DNA of 64,000 bases from Geothrix sp. 21YS21S-2 (lineage in GTDB: Bacteria > Acidobacteriota > Holophagae > Holophagales > Holophagaceae), in contig NZ_CP132910.1 in the NCBI RefSeq assembly GCF_030846775.1, forward strand, positions 1,894,001-1,958,000, in the 5' to 3' direction. Under the pieces are notes generated by a model. That model was not told the origin of the DNA, ran no database searches, and saw nothing but the letters and a program-made list of their open reading frames with translations. Position 1 is the stretch's first letter. Every line of letters begins with the position of its first letter. Shown piece by piece: positions 1 to 10,024 of this stretch. Made by a program: the position numbers and the translations under genes.

Positions 1-1
1 C

Positions 2-268
2 ACCCTGGTGCTGCTGGGGGAGGGCTGCGGGGTGGCACTGGCGGGGTGCCTGGGCGGCCTGGGCCTGGGGCTCCTCCTGTCCCGGATCCTGGTGCAGGTG
101 CTCAACCCCCAGGCCTTCGGCTGGACCCTGGCGTACCACCTGCCCTGGGGCTTCCTGGGCGGGCTCTCGGGCCTCTGCCTCCTCTTCGCGGGCGCCCTGC
201 TGATGCCGGTGGCGCGCTGGGCCGCGAGGCTTCCCGCCGACCGCCAGGCCGAGGAGGGCGCCTCGTGA
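2..268 (+). CDS. FtsX-family ABC transporter permease, C-terminal end (truncated by window edge)
   Basis: Only the last 89 codons lie in the window. The reading frame is open to the left edge. The translated part shows a typical FtsX-family tail: a hydrophobic helix with a Gly-rich face, then an 'NPQAFGW' motif, a second long hydrophobic helix, and a short basic/acidic end containing PVARWAARLP. This is the last part of an inner-membrane permease of the MacB/LolCE/YbbP superfamily. The stop overlaps the GTG start of the AttH-like gene (GTGA), so the two are translationally coupled. A permease next to an AttH-like lipocalin-fold protein is a recurrent arrangement for exporters of unknown lipidic or hydrophobic substrates. 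The substrate cannot be read from this fragment. Confidence 0.8.
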   Translation, partial: TLVLLGEGCGVALAGCLGGLGLGLLLSRILVQVLNPQAFGWTLAYHLPWGFLGGLSGLCLLFAGALLMPVARWAARLPADRQAEEGAS

Positions 269-1317
269 AACTGGCAGCCCTGCTCCTCGCTTCCATTCTC
301 GCCGCCCAGCCCTTCCAGCCGGCCCGCCCCGGCCGCGTCTTCCAGTTCCCCCGGGACCACGGCTCCCACCCGGCCTTCGCCACCGAGTGGTGGTACTTCA
401 CGGGCCACCTTTGGAGCGCCGACGGCGCCAGGCGCTACGGCTACCAGCTCACCTTCTTCCGGGAGGCCCTGCCCGCGGGCTCCTGGCGGGGCAGCGCGGC
501 CTGGCGCACGGACCAGATCCATCTGGCCCACGCCGCGCTCACCGACGTGGGCAGGGGCACCTTCCGCTTCGACGAGCGCCTGAACCGCGAGGGCATCCCC
601 GCCTCCGCGGCCGCGGGCCGCCTGGACCTGCGCAACGCGTCGTGGACGGCGCGCATGGAGGGGACCGCCATCCGCCTCGCCTTCTCCGTGGGGGACGCGG
701 ACCTGGAGCTGGACCTGGAGGCCCCGGAGGCCCCGGTGGTCTTCGGCGAGAACGGCATCGTGCGCAAGGGGGACGATCCCGCGGCGGCCAGCCACTACGT
801 CACCTTCCCGCGCCTGGCGACCCGGGGCAGCCTCAAGGGCCCCGTGGCCGAGACCCTCCACGGGGTCTCCTGGATGGACCACGAGTTCAGCTCCAGCCAG
901 CTCTCCCGCGGCCAGGTGGGCTGGGACTGGGCCGGGATCCAGCTGCGGGACGGCCGCAGCCTCATGATGTACCGCCTGCGCCGCGCCGACGGGTCCCAGG
1001 ATCCCTGGTCCCTGGTGTCGGAAGTGGACGCCGCGGGCCGGATCAGGCGCGCCACCCGGAGCTTCCGCCTCCAGGGCGGCGCCTGGAGGAGCCCCGGATC
1101 CGGCGCGGAGTATCCGCTCCCCCTGCGCCTGGAGGCCTTCGGCGAGACCTGGACCCTGGCGCCCCTGGTGCCCGCCCAGGAGCTCCGCACGCGCCAGGGC
1201 CCGCGGATCACCTACTGGGAAGGGGCCTGCCGGGTGCTGGACGCCCAGGGCCGGGAGGCCGGCGACGCCTACGTGGAACTTACCGGATACGCCCATTCCA
1301 TGGCGGGCCGATTCTAG
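265..1317 (+). CDS. AttH-like lipocalin-fold exported protein (carotenoid 1,2-hydratase / COG5621 family)
   Basis: 350-aa protein starting at the GTG that overlaps the preceding stop; upstream in-frame starts would run deep into the permease gene. Residues 1-14 are a signal peptide (KLAALLLASILAAQ). The mature part begins with the family signature 'FQFPRDHGSHPAFATEWWY.TGHL', continues through 'YGYQLTFFR', 'WMDHEFSSSQL' and 'GWDWAGIQL', and ends with 'GYVELTGYA'-like strands. These blocks are characteristic of AttH and carotenoid 1,2-hydratase-like proteins, which have two lipocalin-like beta domains. Members are usually encoded beside an FtsX-type ABC exporter, as here, and are thought to bind or carry a hydrophobic ligand outside the inner membrane. 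No catalytic activity can be assigned. Confidence 0.85.
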   Translation: MKLAALLLASILAAQPFQPARPGRVFQFPRDHGSHPAFATEWWYFTGHLWSADGARRYGYQLTFFREALPAGSWRGSAAWRTDQIHLAHAALTDVGRGTFRFDERLNREGIPASAAAGRLDLRNASWTARMEGTAIRLAFSVGDADLELDLEAPEAPVVFGENGIVRKGDDPAAASHYVTFPRLATRGSLKGPVAETLHGVSWMDHEFSSSQLSRGQVGWDWAGIQLRDGRSLMMYRLRRADGSQDPWSLVSEVDAAGRIRRATRSFRLQGGAWRSPGSGAEYPLPLRLEAFGETWTLAPLVPAQELRTRQGPRITYWEGACRVLDAQGREAGDAYVELTGYAHSMAGRF

Positions 1318-1348
1318 TCACAATCTCGGGTGTCCCCGGGAGGTTGCC

Positions 1349-1897
1349 GTGAAGATCGCGATCATGGGCGGAAGTCTCCGGAAGGGATCCCTCAACCTCA
1401 GGCTCCTGGGCCACATCGCCCGCAGCATCATGGCCCTGGGGCCCAAGGTGCGCATCGCCTCCGGCCACGAATTGCGCATCCCCCTCTATGACGCCGACGC
1501 CCCTCCCCCTCACGAGGCCGTGGCCCTGCACAACCTGCTGACGGATTCCCAGGCCCTGGTCATCGTCTCGCCCGAATACAACGCGGGCATCCCGGCCCAT
1601 CTCAAGAACGCCGTGGACTGGGTCTCCACCATGACCCCCACCCCGTTCCGCGGCCTTCCGGTGCTCCTGGCGTCGGCCTCCCCCGGCGCCTTCGGCGGAG
1701 CCCGGGCGCAGATGCAGTGGCGCGCCACCCTGGCCAACCTGGGCGCCATCGCCCTGCCGGGGGGGATCACGGTGCCGCTGGCCGACCGGAACCTGGACGC
1801 GGACGGCGTGCCGCTGGATCCCAGGACGGCGGCCGAGGTCCAGAAGGCCCTGGCGGCGTTCCTGGATCTTACCGGGAAGCTTGCTGCGAGGCCCTGA
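1349..1897 (+). CDS. NAD(P)H-dependent FMN reductase
   Basis: 182-aa flavodoxin-fold protein. The GTG start has a good ribosome-binding site (GGGAGG, 1338-1343). Near the N-terminus 'GGSLRKGSLNLRLL' forms the phosphate-binding loop for FMN; around residues 72-90 'SPEYNAGIPAHLKNAVDW' is the hallmark of the NADPH-dependent FMN reductase/ArsH/azoreductase family. 'ASASPGAFGGARAQ' further on completes the flavin site. The length matches the family (170-190 aa). It probably reduces FMN, quinones or azo/nitro compounds in the cytosol. It follows the AttH-like gene by 31 bp and may share its transcript. Its 3' end overlaps the convergent tesA gene by 29 bp. Confidence 0.88.
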   Translation: MKIAIMGGSLRKGSLNLRLLGHIARSIMALGPKVRIASGHELRIPLYDADAPPPHEAVALHNLLTDSQALVIVSPEYNAGIPAHLKNAVDWVSTMTPTPFRGLPVLLASASPGAFGGARAQMQWRATLANLGAIALPGGITVPLADRNLDADGVPLDPRTAAEVQKALAAFLDLTGKLAARP

Positions 1898-2498
1898 GCA
1901 GCGGTTCGAGCACCTTCCACACGCTGTCGGCCACCTTCCGGGTCCCGGCTGGGTTGGGGTGGATGCCGTCCTCCTGGTTGAGCTCGGGACGCAGGGCCAC
2001 CCCTTCGAGCAGGAAGGGGAGGAAGGGGAGGCGGTAGTCCTTGGCGAGGCGGGGGAAGATGCGGCCGAAGGCCTGCTGGTAGGCGCGGCCGTAGTTGTCC
2101 GGCACCATGGCTCCGGCCAGCACCACCTGGGTGCCTGAACTGCGGGCCCGGTCCAGGATGGCCCGGAGGTTGCGCTCCACCTCCGCGGGAGGCAGGCCCC
2201 GGAGGCCGTCATTGGAGCCGATGCACACGAACATGAGGTCCACCTTGTTCCGGTAGATCCAGTCCAGGCGGGCCCTGGCCCCTGCGGTCGTGTCCCCGCT
2301 CACCCCGGCGTTCACCACCTTCCAGTCCAGGCCGGCCTTGCGAAGCCGGGCCTCGATCAGGCTCGGGAAGGCCTGGGAGCGGTCCAGGCCCAGGCCCGCG
2401 GTGAGGCTGTCCCCGAGGAAGACCAGGGTCCGCTGGGCATGGACCGGATGGGGGAGGATCAGGGAGGCGAGGACGGCCAGATGGGGCAGGAAGCGCAT
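1869..2498 (-). CDS. tesA: SGNH/GDSL arylesterase (TesA-type, periplasmic)
   Basis: 209-aa protein with a signal peptide (MRFLPHLAVLASLILPHPVHA) and all SGNH blocks: block I 'FLGDSLTAG' with the nucleophilic Ser, block III 'GSNDG' with the oxyanion-hole Asn, and block V 'DGIHPN' with the catalytic Asp and His. This matches thioesterase I/protease I/lysophospholipase L1 (TesA), a periplasmic esterase acting on acyl esters and thioesters. The start was chosen at the Met beginning the signal peptide; the open frame runs further upstream only because of high GC. It lies back to back with an ABC ATPase and an 846-aa permease, the same tesA/ybbA/ybbP arrangement as in Escherichia coli, which supports the identification. 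Confidence 0.9.
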   Translation of the reverse strand: MRFLPHLAVLASLILPHPVHAQRTLVFLGDSLTAGLGLDRSQAFPSLIEARLRKAGLDWKVVNAGVSGDTTAGARARLDWIYRNKVDLMFVCIGSNDGLRGLPPAEVERNLRAILDRARSSGTQVVLAGAMVPDNYGRAYQQAFGRIFPRLAKDYRLPFLPFLLEGVALRPELNQEDGIHPNPAGTRKVADSVWKVLEPLLRASQQASR

Positions 2499-2528
2499 GA
2501 AGGGGATTGTACCGGTTAATCTTGATCG

Positions 2529-3206
2529 ATGATCGAGCTCTCCGGCCTCACCAAGACCTTCACGGCCCCGGGCGGGGAACGGCTCACCGTCCTGGAGGAC
2601 CTCCACTTCCGGCTTCCCGAAGGCGGCTCCCTCGCGGTGCAGGGCCCCAGCGGCAGCGGGAAGAGCACCCTTCTTGCCATCCTGGCCGGGCTGGAGCGGC
2701 CCACCTCGGGGCAGGTGCGGGTGGCGGGCAAGCGAATTGACGACCTGGGGGAGCGGGAGCTGTCCGCCTTCCGGGCCCGGAACCTGGGTTTCGTGTTCCA
2801 GGCCTTCCACCTCCTGCCCCACTTCTCCGCCCTGCAGAACGTCTGCATCGGCGCTGAGATCGCGGGCCTGCCCTCCCCGCTGGCCCGTGCCCGGGAGGCC
2901 CTGGACCGGGTGGGCCTCGCGGAGCGGATGGGCCATCTGCCCGGCCAGCTCAGCGGCGGCGAGTGCCAGCGGGTGGCCATCGCCCGGGCCATGGTCGCCC
3001 GGCCCCCCATCCTCCTCTGCGACGAGCCCACGGGCTCCCTGGACCCCCGCAACGCCGACCACGTGTTCGAGCTGATCATGGAACTCCACCGTGACCTGGG
3101 CACCACCCTGGTGATGGTGACCCACGACCCGAGGCTCGCGGAGCGGCTGGGAACGCGCATGATCCTGGAGCGGGGGCGCATGGTCGGCCCGGCGGTGGAG
3201 CCTTGA
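2529..3206 (+). CDS. ybbA: ABC transporter ATP-binding protein, LolD/YbbA type
   Basis: 225-aa ATPase of the MacB/LolD/FtsE group. Walker A is 'GPSGSGKSTLL', the signature is 'LSGGECQRVAIARA' and Walker B is 'ILLCDEPTGSLD', followed by 'VTHD'. The length is typical for a stand-alone exporter ATPase. The gene begins 30 bp from the divergent tesA start and overlaps the next gene by 4 bp (its TGA lies in the TTGA of the permease start), so ATPase and permease are coupled. By analogy with YbbAP it should power extraction or export of a lipidic or amphipathic substrate, in partnership with the periplasmic esterase TesA. The substrate is not known from sequence. Confidence 0.9.
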   Translation: MIELSGLTKTFTAPGGERLTVLEDLHFRLPEGGSLAVQGPSGSGKSTLLAILAGLERPTSGQVRVAGKRIDDLGERELSAFRARNLGFVFQAFHLLPHFSALQNVCIGAEIAGLPSPLARAREALDRVGLAERMGHLPGQLSGGECQRVAIARAMVARPPILLCDEPTGSLDPRNADHVFELIMELHRDLGTTLVMVTHDPRLAERLGTRMILERGRMVGPAVEP

Positions 3207-5743
3207 CCGGCTTCGTGCTCCGCAGCGCCCTGCGGGAGCTCCGCAACCAGGCGGGACGGCTCCTGCTCATCGCCCTGTGCATCGCCACGGGTTTCGCCGC
3301 CTTCTTCGCCACGTACGGGTTCTCGGGGCGGGTGCTGGAGGGCATCGCCTCGGAATCCCGGGCGATGCTGGGCGCCGATCTGGTGGTCACCGCCCGGGGC
3401 GCGATGCCCGAAGCGGCCCTGGAGCAGGCCAGGGCCGTCAAGGGGGCCCGGTGCCTGGTGAGCGACTTCCCGACCATGACCTCCACGGGCCCGGCGGCGG
3501 ACACGGTCTCGCGGCTGGTGGAAGTCCGGAGCATCGAGGCCGGCTATCCGCTGGCCGGGCGCCTGCAGGTGGAGCCGGCCCGGGACGGTGGTGAACCCTG
3601 GGGCGCCCTGGTGGACCCGGGCCTCGCCCAGGCCTGGGGCCTGCGCGTTGCCGAGCCCGGGATGCCGGCGGAACAGCTCCTGGAGCAGCGCCGCGGCCTG
3701 CGCCTGGGCGACGGCGTGGTGCCGGTCCAGGGCATCGTGGGCCAGGACGACACGCGCCAGGCCACCGCCTTCGCCCTGGGGCCGAGGCTCTACCTGGGGG
3801 CCGCCACGGCCAGGCGGGTGGGCCTGCTTTCGCCCCGGGCGCGCTTTTCCACGCGCCTGCTCCTGAACCTCGAACCCGGGGCCTCCCCTGCCCGGGCCGC
3901 GGAGCGGTTGCGCACCGCCCTGCCCCGGGGCCTGCGGATCCAGACCCACGAGGAGGCGGCCACCGCCCTGGCCCAGCCCATCCGCAACACCAACCTCTTC
4001 ATCCGGCAGCTGGGGCTCTTCACCCTGCTCCTGTCCTGCCTGGGCGCCTGGGCCATCCTCGCCGCCTACCTCAAGGGGCGCGAGAAGGACGCCGCCATCC
4101 TGAGGTGCCTGGGGGCCCCGCCCGGGGCGCCCGCGGCCATCTTCGCGCTCATCGCCGCGGTCCTGGTGGCCCTGGCCCTGGTGCTGGGCCTGGGGGCCGG
4201 GTCCGCCGCGGCGCGGGTGCTGCCGGGGCTCCTGGGCGACCTGATCCCCCAGGCCATCCGCCAGGGCAAGGCGCCCGCCCTGCCCGTGGCCGAGACGGCG
4301 GCGGCGGTCCTCATGCTGGTCCTCGTGACGGTCCCCACTCTCGCCCGGCTGAGAAACGTGAGCCCCCTGCTCCTCCTGCGCGATGGGCCCGAGGTCAAGG
4401 GCCGCCAGGTCCTGGCCCGGGTCTGCGGCGCGGGGGCCGGGATCCTGGCCTGCGGGCTGGTCGTGCTGAACGCCCCTGCGCCGAGGGTCGGCTTCGCCAC
4501 CGCGGCGGGGATGGCCGCCCTCTTCGGGGTCCTTCTGGCCGCCTTCCGCCTTCTCCTGTTCCTCTACCGGCGGGGCGCCGCCACCCTCCCGCTGCCCCTG
4601 AAGCTGGCCCTGGGCCAGATGGGGGCCCGGCCCGCCCTGGGTTCGCTGCTCATGTCCGTCATCGGCCTGTCGGTCTTCCTCGTCCTCGCCACGCAGTTCG
4701 TGAAGGACGACCTGGTGCGGCCCCTGGCCAGCCGGAAGGGGGACGGCAAGCGGGCCAACCTCTTCTTCGTGGACGTACAGCGGGACCAGGTGGAGGCCAT
4801 GCGCGCCCTGGCCCGCTCCGCCAGCGGCTTCGAGCCCATGGACGCGCCCATGGTGCGAGCCCGCCTGACCGCCATCGCCGGCCACCCGGTGGAGGACGGC
4901 GGCGGCGAGGCCCGCTCCATGCAGCGCCGGGAGCAGAACCTCACCTGGCGCTCCCGCCTGCGGGAATCCGAGACCGTCACGAAGGGCGCCTTCTGGCCGG
5001 ACGACACCCTCCCCGGGGCCGCCCCGCGGGATGAGCTGAGCCTGGAGGAGGGCTTCGCCAGGCAGATCGGCGCGAAGCTGGGGGACGAACTGGCCTTCGA
5101 CGTGGCCGGCACCGAGGTGCGCGGCCGCGTGACCAGCCTGCGGCACGTGGTGTGGCAGAGCTTTCAGATCAATTTCTTCATCGTGGTCCACCCCTCCCTC
5201 CTGCGGGGCGCCCCCGCCGTGTGGATCATGGCCGCCGAGGTGGACGGCGCCCCCGCCCGCGCCGCGCTCCAGAACGAGGCGGCCCGGCGCTTTCCCAACA
5301 TCAGCACCATCGATGTGGGCGAGATCGTCGAGCGGGTGGGCAAGGTCCTGGACCTGGTGGGTCTGGTGACCCGCGCCTTGTCGGGTCTCATGCTCGCCTC
5401 CGCGCTGCTGGTGCTGGCCGCGAGCCTCCTGGCCGGCCGCTTGGGCCGCCAGCGGGACCTCGCCCTGCTGCGCACCCTGGGGGCAAGCCACGGCACCCTG
5501 CTGGCGAGCCTGGCGTGGGAGTTCCTGATCCTGGGCGGCAGCGCGGCCGTGAGCGCCGGACTCCTGGCCTGGTGGCTGGCACGGGCCTACAGCTCCCGGG
5601 TGCTTCAACTGGACGTGGCCCCGGACCCCTGGACCGCCATGCCGCTCGTGCTGCTGGCCGCAGCGCTCACCGCGGCGGTGGGCCTTGCCGGGAGCTACCG
5701 GGCCCTGCAGGCCAAGCCCATGGACGTGCTGCGGGGGGACTGA
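3203..5743 (+). CDS. ybbP: FtsX-like ABC transporter permease, YbbP type
   Basis: 846-aa inner-membrane permease translated from a TTG that overlaps the stop of the ATPase gene. An N-terminal helix (residues about 12-32) is followed by a large periplasmic domain. A central block of helices starts near residue 265 and includes a second FtsX core, then comes another periplasmic domain ('VTSLRHVVWQSFQINFFIVV' region), and the last three helices end in 'YRALQAKPMDVLRGD'. The duplicated FtsX architecture and length (about 800-850 aa) match YbbP rather than the 400-aa LolC/E or MacB. Together with the preceding ATPase it forms a full exporter. The short TTG overlap suggests tightly fixed stoichiometry. 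Confidence 0.88.
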   Translation: MTGFVLRSALRELRNQAGRLLLIALCIATGFAAFFATYGFSGRVLEGIASESRAMLGADLVVTARGAMPEAALEQARAVKGARCLVSDFPTMTSTGPAADTVSRLVEVRSIEAGYPLAGRLQVEPARDGGEPWGALVDPGLAQAWGLRVAEPGMPAEQLLEQRRGLRLGDGVVPVQGIVGQDDTRQATAFALGPRLYLGAATARRVGLLSPRARFSTRLLLNLEPGASPARAAERLRTALPRGLRIQTHEEAATALAQPIRNTNLFIRQLGLFTLLLSCLGAWAILAAYLKGREKDAAILRCLGAPPGAPAAIFALIAAVLVALALVLGLGAGSAAARVLPGLLGDLIPQAIRQGKAPALPVAETAAAVLMLVLVTVPTLARLRNVSPLLLLRDGPEVKGRQVLARVCGAGAGILACGLVVLNAPAPRVGFATAAGMAALFGVLLAAFRLLLFLYRRGAATLPLPLKLALGQMGARPALGSLLMSVIGLSVFLVLATQFVKDDLVRPLASRKGDGKRANLFFVDVQRDQVEAMRALARSASGFEPMDAPMVRARLTAIAGHPVEDGGGEARSMQRREQNLTWRSRLRESETVTKGAFWPDDTLPGAAPRDELSLEEGFARQIGAKLGDELAFDVAGTEVRGRVTSLRHVVWQSFQINFFIVVHPSLLRGAPAVWIMAAEVDGAPARAALQNEAARRFPNISTIDVGEIVERVGKVLDLVGLVTRALSGLMLASALLVLAASLLAGRLGRQRDLALLRTLGASHGTLLASLAWEFLILGGSAAVSAGLLAWWLARAYSSRVLQLDVAPDPWTAMPLVLLAAALTAAVGLAGSYRALQAKPMDVLRGD

Positions 5744-5771
5744 TCGTGAATTCAGGTGGAGGAAGGCGTCC

Positions 5772-6605
5772 ATGGAATCCGTGACCCTGCCGGATGGCGA
5801 GAAGGTCCCCGCGCTGGGGATGGGAACCTGGGGGATGGGGGAGGACCCCGCCCGCCGCCCCACGGAGATTGCAGCCGTGAGGCTGGGCGTCGAGCTGGGC
5901 CTGACGCTCGTCGACACCGCGGAAATGTATGGGGAAGGACGGACGGAGCAGTTCCTGGGCGAGGCGCTTGCCGGAATGCGGGATCGGGTGTTCCTGGTCA
6001 GCAAGGTCTACCCCCACAACGCCAGCCGCACGGGCGTGGTGCGCGCCTGCGAGGCGAGCCTGCGCCGGCTCCGCACGGACCGGCTCGACCTCTACCTGCT
6101 GCATTGGCCCGGGAACGAGCCGCTGGCGGAAACCGTCGCCGGGTTCGAAACCCTGAAGGCGGCTGGAAAGATCCGCCATTGGGGCGTCAGCAACTTCGAT
6201 ACGGGCGACATGGAGGACCTGTTCTCCGTGGCCGGCGGGGATGCCTGCGCGGTCAACCAGGTCCTGTACAACCTGACACGGCGGGGACCGGAATTCGATC
6301 TGCTCCCATGGATGGAAGCCCATGGGGTTCCGTTGATGGCCTACAGCCCCCTCGAACAGGGGGGGATCGCCAGGGACGGTGCGGTGGCCGAAATCGCCGC
6401 GCACCATGGCCTGACCCCCTGGCAGGTGGCGCTGGCCTGGGTGCTGCGCCGCCCTGGCACCCTTGCGATCCCGAAGGCTTCGCTGGAAGCGCACATGCGC
6501 GAAAACAAGGCGGCGCAAGCCCTTCGGCTGACGGAAGCCGAACGGGCGCTGCTGGACGCCCAGTTTGCCGCCCCCCGGCGAAAGCGGGCCCTGGAGATGC
6601 TCTGA
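5772..6605 (+). CDS. Aldo/keto reductase
   Basis: 277-aa (alpha/beta)8 NADPH-dependent oxidoreductase. The start is the ATG at 5772, giving the usual N-terminus 'VTLPDGEKVPALGMGTWGMG'. Catalytic tetrad members are visible: Asp and Tyr in 'LVDTAEMYGEG', Lys in 'VFLVSKVYP' and His in 'YLLHWPG'. 'HWGVSNFD' and the C-terminal 'AIPKAS' NADPH-binding segment are present. The protein is close to the YeaE/MdlA-like aldo/keto reductase branch. Substrate is unknown; members reduce aldehydes such as methylglyoxal. It follows the YbbP gene by 28 bp and could be cotranscribed, although a functional link is not obvious. Confidence 0.9.
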   Translation: MESVTLPDGEKVPALGMGTWGMGEDPARRPTEIAAVRLGVELGLTLVDTAEMYGEGRTEQFLGEALAGMRDRVFLVSKVYPHNASRTGVVRACEASLRRLRTDRLDLYLLHWPGNEPLAETVAGFETLKAAGKIRHWGVSNFDTGDMEDLFSVAGGDACAVNQVLYNLTRRGPEFDLLPWMEAHGVPLMAYSPLEQGGIARDGAVAEIAAHHGLTPWQVALAWVLRRPGTLAIPKASLEAHMRENKAAQALRLTEAERALLDAQFAAPRRKRALEML

Positions 6606-6627
6606 GCCCGCCTGCCCGGGTTCGGGA

Positions 6628-7131
6628 TCAGGCCTCGTCGGCCGTGGGGCCGTAGAGGGACGGCACCGGCACGTCCAGCATCCGCAGGTAGACCGTGGCC
6701 TGGGCCCGGTGATGGATGGCGTGGTTCAGCACGAACCCTCGGACCACCGCGATGCGCGGCATGGAAAAGAGCACCTTGCCGTCGGCCTTCCCGCTCCAGA
6801 TCACCTGGAAATCGGCATCGCTGGCCTTGGCCAGGGCCTTGGAGGCCTCCTCCCTGCCGGCATCGAGGGTGCTGAGCAGCCCCTCGATGGTGGTGCTCGG
6901 CTTGGGCATGAGCGCCCGGGTTTCCGGCAACGCGAAATCCAACTCCGTCCGGGAGAGGGTGCTGACGATCCAGCCGGGCATGGTCGCCAGGTGGTTGGCC
7001 AGCTGGCCGAGGGTCATGGACTTCGGGTGGGGACGGTACTCCAGGTGCTCCACGGGAATACGCTCGAGCACGCGGCGCACCCCGGCGATCTCGTGTTCGA
7101 ACTCAGGCAGAAGGGCTTGGGCGATGGACAT
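6628..7131 (-). CDS. DinB-family putative metal-dependent hydrolase
   Basis: 167-aa four-helix-bundle protein. 'LGQLANHLATMPGW' early and 'NHAIHHRAQATVYLRML' late supply the three His ligands of the DinB/YfiT superfamily metal site. The ATG is preceded by AAGGAGCAACG, a strong ribosome-binding site. Members act as thiol-S-transferases or are of unknown function. It stands alone, convergent to the aldo/keto reductase gene (22 bp apart). No substrate can be inferred. Confidence 0.88.
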   Translation of the reverse strand: MSIAQALLPEFEHEIAGVRRVLERIPVEHLEYRPHPKSMTLGQLANHLATMPGWIVSTLSRTELDFALPETRALMPKPSTTIEGLLSTLDAGREEASKALAKASDADFQVIWSGKADGKVLFSMPRIAVVRGFVLNHAIHHRAQATVYLRMLDVPVPSLYGPTADEA

Positions 7132-7199
7132 CGTTGCTCCTTGTGAGGACCTCAATGTAGCGCAAAAAAAGCGAAAAGCAACACCCCGGGGCGGGAAAA

Positions 7200-8645
7200 T
7201 CAATACTGCCCGTACCTCCCCCGCACCGACTCGAACAGCTTGGCCGAGTCGTAGCCGGTCCCGGCCTTGAACACCGTCTCCACCTTCTCGAGATCCTCGA
7301 TGCGGACGGCGGGGTTGCCCCGAACCACGATCAGGTCCGCGTCCATGCCGGGCGCCACGGAGCCGATGCGGTCCTGCCGGCCCAGGAAGACGGCGCCGTT
7401 GCGGGTGGCGACCTGGATGGCCTCCACGGGGGTGAAGCCGGCCTCGACCAGGAGCTCCACCTCGCGCCAGTCGCTGATGCCGGGGATGGTGCCGCCGTTG
7501 CCGGTGGGGTCGCAGCCGGCGATGAGCAGGCCTCCCGCCGCGGCGAAGGCGCGCTCCAGGGCCATGCCGCGCTTGAAGACGGCCAGGGGCGCCTCCGGGG
7601 CGCGGGCGGCGGTGCGGTTCCGGGCCAGGAGCCAGGCTTCGCGGGCCTGCGGGCTCAGGACCTCGAGGGCCAGGGGGCGCAGGGGGGGCCGGTTGGGGAT
7701 GCTGTGCTCGAAGACCGGGAGGGTGGAGGTGACCGCCACGTGGCCGGCCACCAGGGTCGCGATGAGGCGCCTGGCCTCGTCCCCGGAGGGGTCCATGGCC
7801 ATGAGGGTCGGGGTGCCGTTGGCGGGGGAGGCCTGGTCGGGGGTCTTCCCCGGGTCCAGCTGGGTGTTGACGAAGAAGCCGTGCTCCAGGTCGTCGATGT
7901 GCAGGGCTGCGGCCTCGGGGTAGGTCACGGAGTTGAGGTGGCCGGTGACCTTGAGGCCGCGCCTGTGGGCGGCCTCGATGGCCGCGCCCAGCTCCGCGCG
8001 GGTGATGTACATGTAGGCCTTGAAGGAGGTGGCGCCCTGGTCCGCCCAGTAGTCCACCATGCGCCGGGCCTCCTCGGGCCCCGAAAGCTGGTGCATCTGC
8101 ATGAAGGGGCTCCCGGCGCCCTCCAGGTACGGGGCCGTGACGGCGATGTGGGGGCCGGCCAGCCTGCCCTCGTCGATGAGGCGCTTGAGGTTCAGGTCGG
8201 CGTAGGGCTCGACGCTGCCTGCGGTGCGGATGGTGGTGACCCCCGCGGCCAGGTACAGGCGCGGAGAGGAGAACGTCATCTGCGGCACCAGGAGGGGCGA
8301 GTCGGCGGTGCCGTCGGGGCGCAGGTTGGGGCGGGCGATGTGGAACAGGTGGTCGTGCATGCCCACCAGCCCCGGCAGGACGGTGGCTCCGCGCAGGTCC
8401 ACCACCACCCGGCCGGGGGCGGGCTGGACGTCGGCCCCGGGCGTGATGCGGGCGATGCGGCCCCCTTCGATGACCAGGTTCCGGTCCTCCACGGCGGGGC
8501 CGCCCAGGCCGTCCACGATGCGCGCATGCGCGAGGACGATGCTGGGCGCGTCGTACTTCACGAAGGGCCGGACCTCGGGCCCCAGGGGGGCCGCGGCCCG
8601 GAGGGGGCAGAGGGCCAGCATCAGGATCAGCCGTGGGAGGATCAT
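7200..8645 (-). CDS. Exported amidohydrolase (imidazolonepropionase/prolidase-like)
   Basis: 481-aa amidohydrolase-superfamily enzyme with a signal peptide (MILPRLILMLALCPLRAAA). The beta1 motif is 'GMHDHLFH' (HxH). Later come 'SFKAYMYI' with a candidate carboxylated Lys, 'VTGHLNS' and 'LEHGFF' with metal His residues, and 'IAGCDPTG' with the catalytic Asp. The C-terminal 'GSVAPGMDADLIVVRGNPA' is the usual beta-sandwich closure. This matches the secreted amidohydrolases often annotated as imidazolonepropionase-like or Xaa-Pro dipeptidase-like enzymes. It should act in the periplasm or outside the cell on a cyclic amide or dipeptide. The gene is 32 bp downstream of the sigma-54 response regulator, so it may be the last gene of that unit. 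Confidence 0.85.
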   Translation of the reverse strand: MILPRLILMLALCPLRAAAPLGPEVRPFVKYDAPSIVLAHARIVDGLGGPAVEDRNLVIEGGRIARITPGADVQPAPGRVVVDLRGATVLPGLVGMHDHLFHIARPNLRPDGTADSPLLVPQMTFSSPRLYLAAGVTTIRTAGSVEPYADLNLKRLIDEGRLAGPHIAVTAPYLEGAGSPFMQMHQLSGPEEARRMVDYWADQGATSFKAYMYITRAELGAAIEAAHRRGLKVTGHLNSVTYPEAAALHIDDLEHGFFVNTQLDPGKTPDQASPANGTPTLMAMDPSGDEARRLIATLVAGHVAVTSTLPVFEHSIPNRPPLRPLALEVLSPQAREAWLLARNRTAARAPEAPLAVFKRGMALERAFAAAGGLLIAGCDPTGNGGTIPGISDWREVELLVEAGFTPVEAIQVATRNGAVFLGRQDRIGSVAPGMDADLIVVRGNPAVRIEDLEKVETVFKAGTGYDSAKLFESVRGRYGQY

Positions 8646-8677
8646 CGCCGGGCTCCTCGAAAGGGCCCATTGTAGCG

Positions 8678-10018
<1,341 letters not shown>

Positions 10019-10024
10019 GGGGCC

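Noticed and set aside
46-264. N-terminal extension of the AttH-like gene to 46
   Set aside because: The extension is Pro/Gly/Arg-rich and lies entirely inside the preceding permease gene; the GTG at 265 gives a good signal peptide and a coupled start.
2510-2518. TACCGGTTA between tesA and ybbA as a fourth LacI operator
   Set aside because: It deviates from AACCGGTT on one side, lacks the ACAAA flank, and lies at genes with no link to glucan use.
2516-6004. 1162-codon open frame on the minus strand
   Set aside because: It is the antisense shadow of the YbbA/YbbP genes. The translation is low-complexity (Gly/Gln/Ala/Arg/His-rich) without domains, whereas the plus strand has full Walker motifs and FtsX helices.
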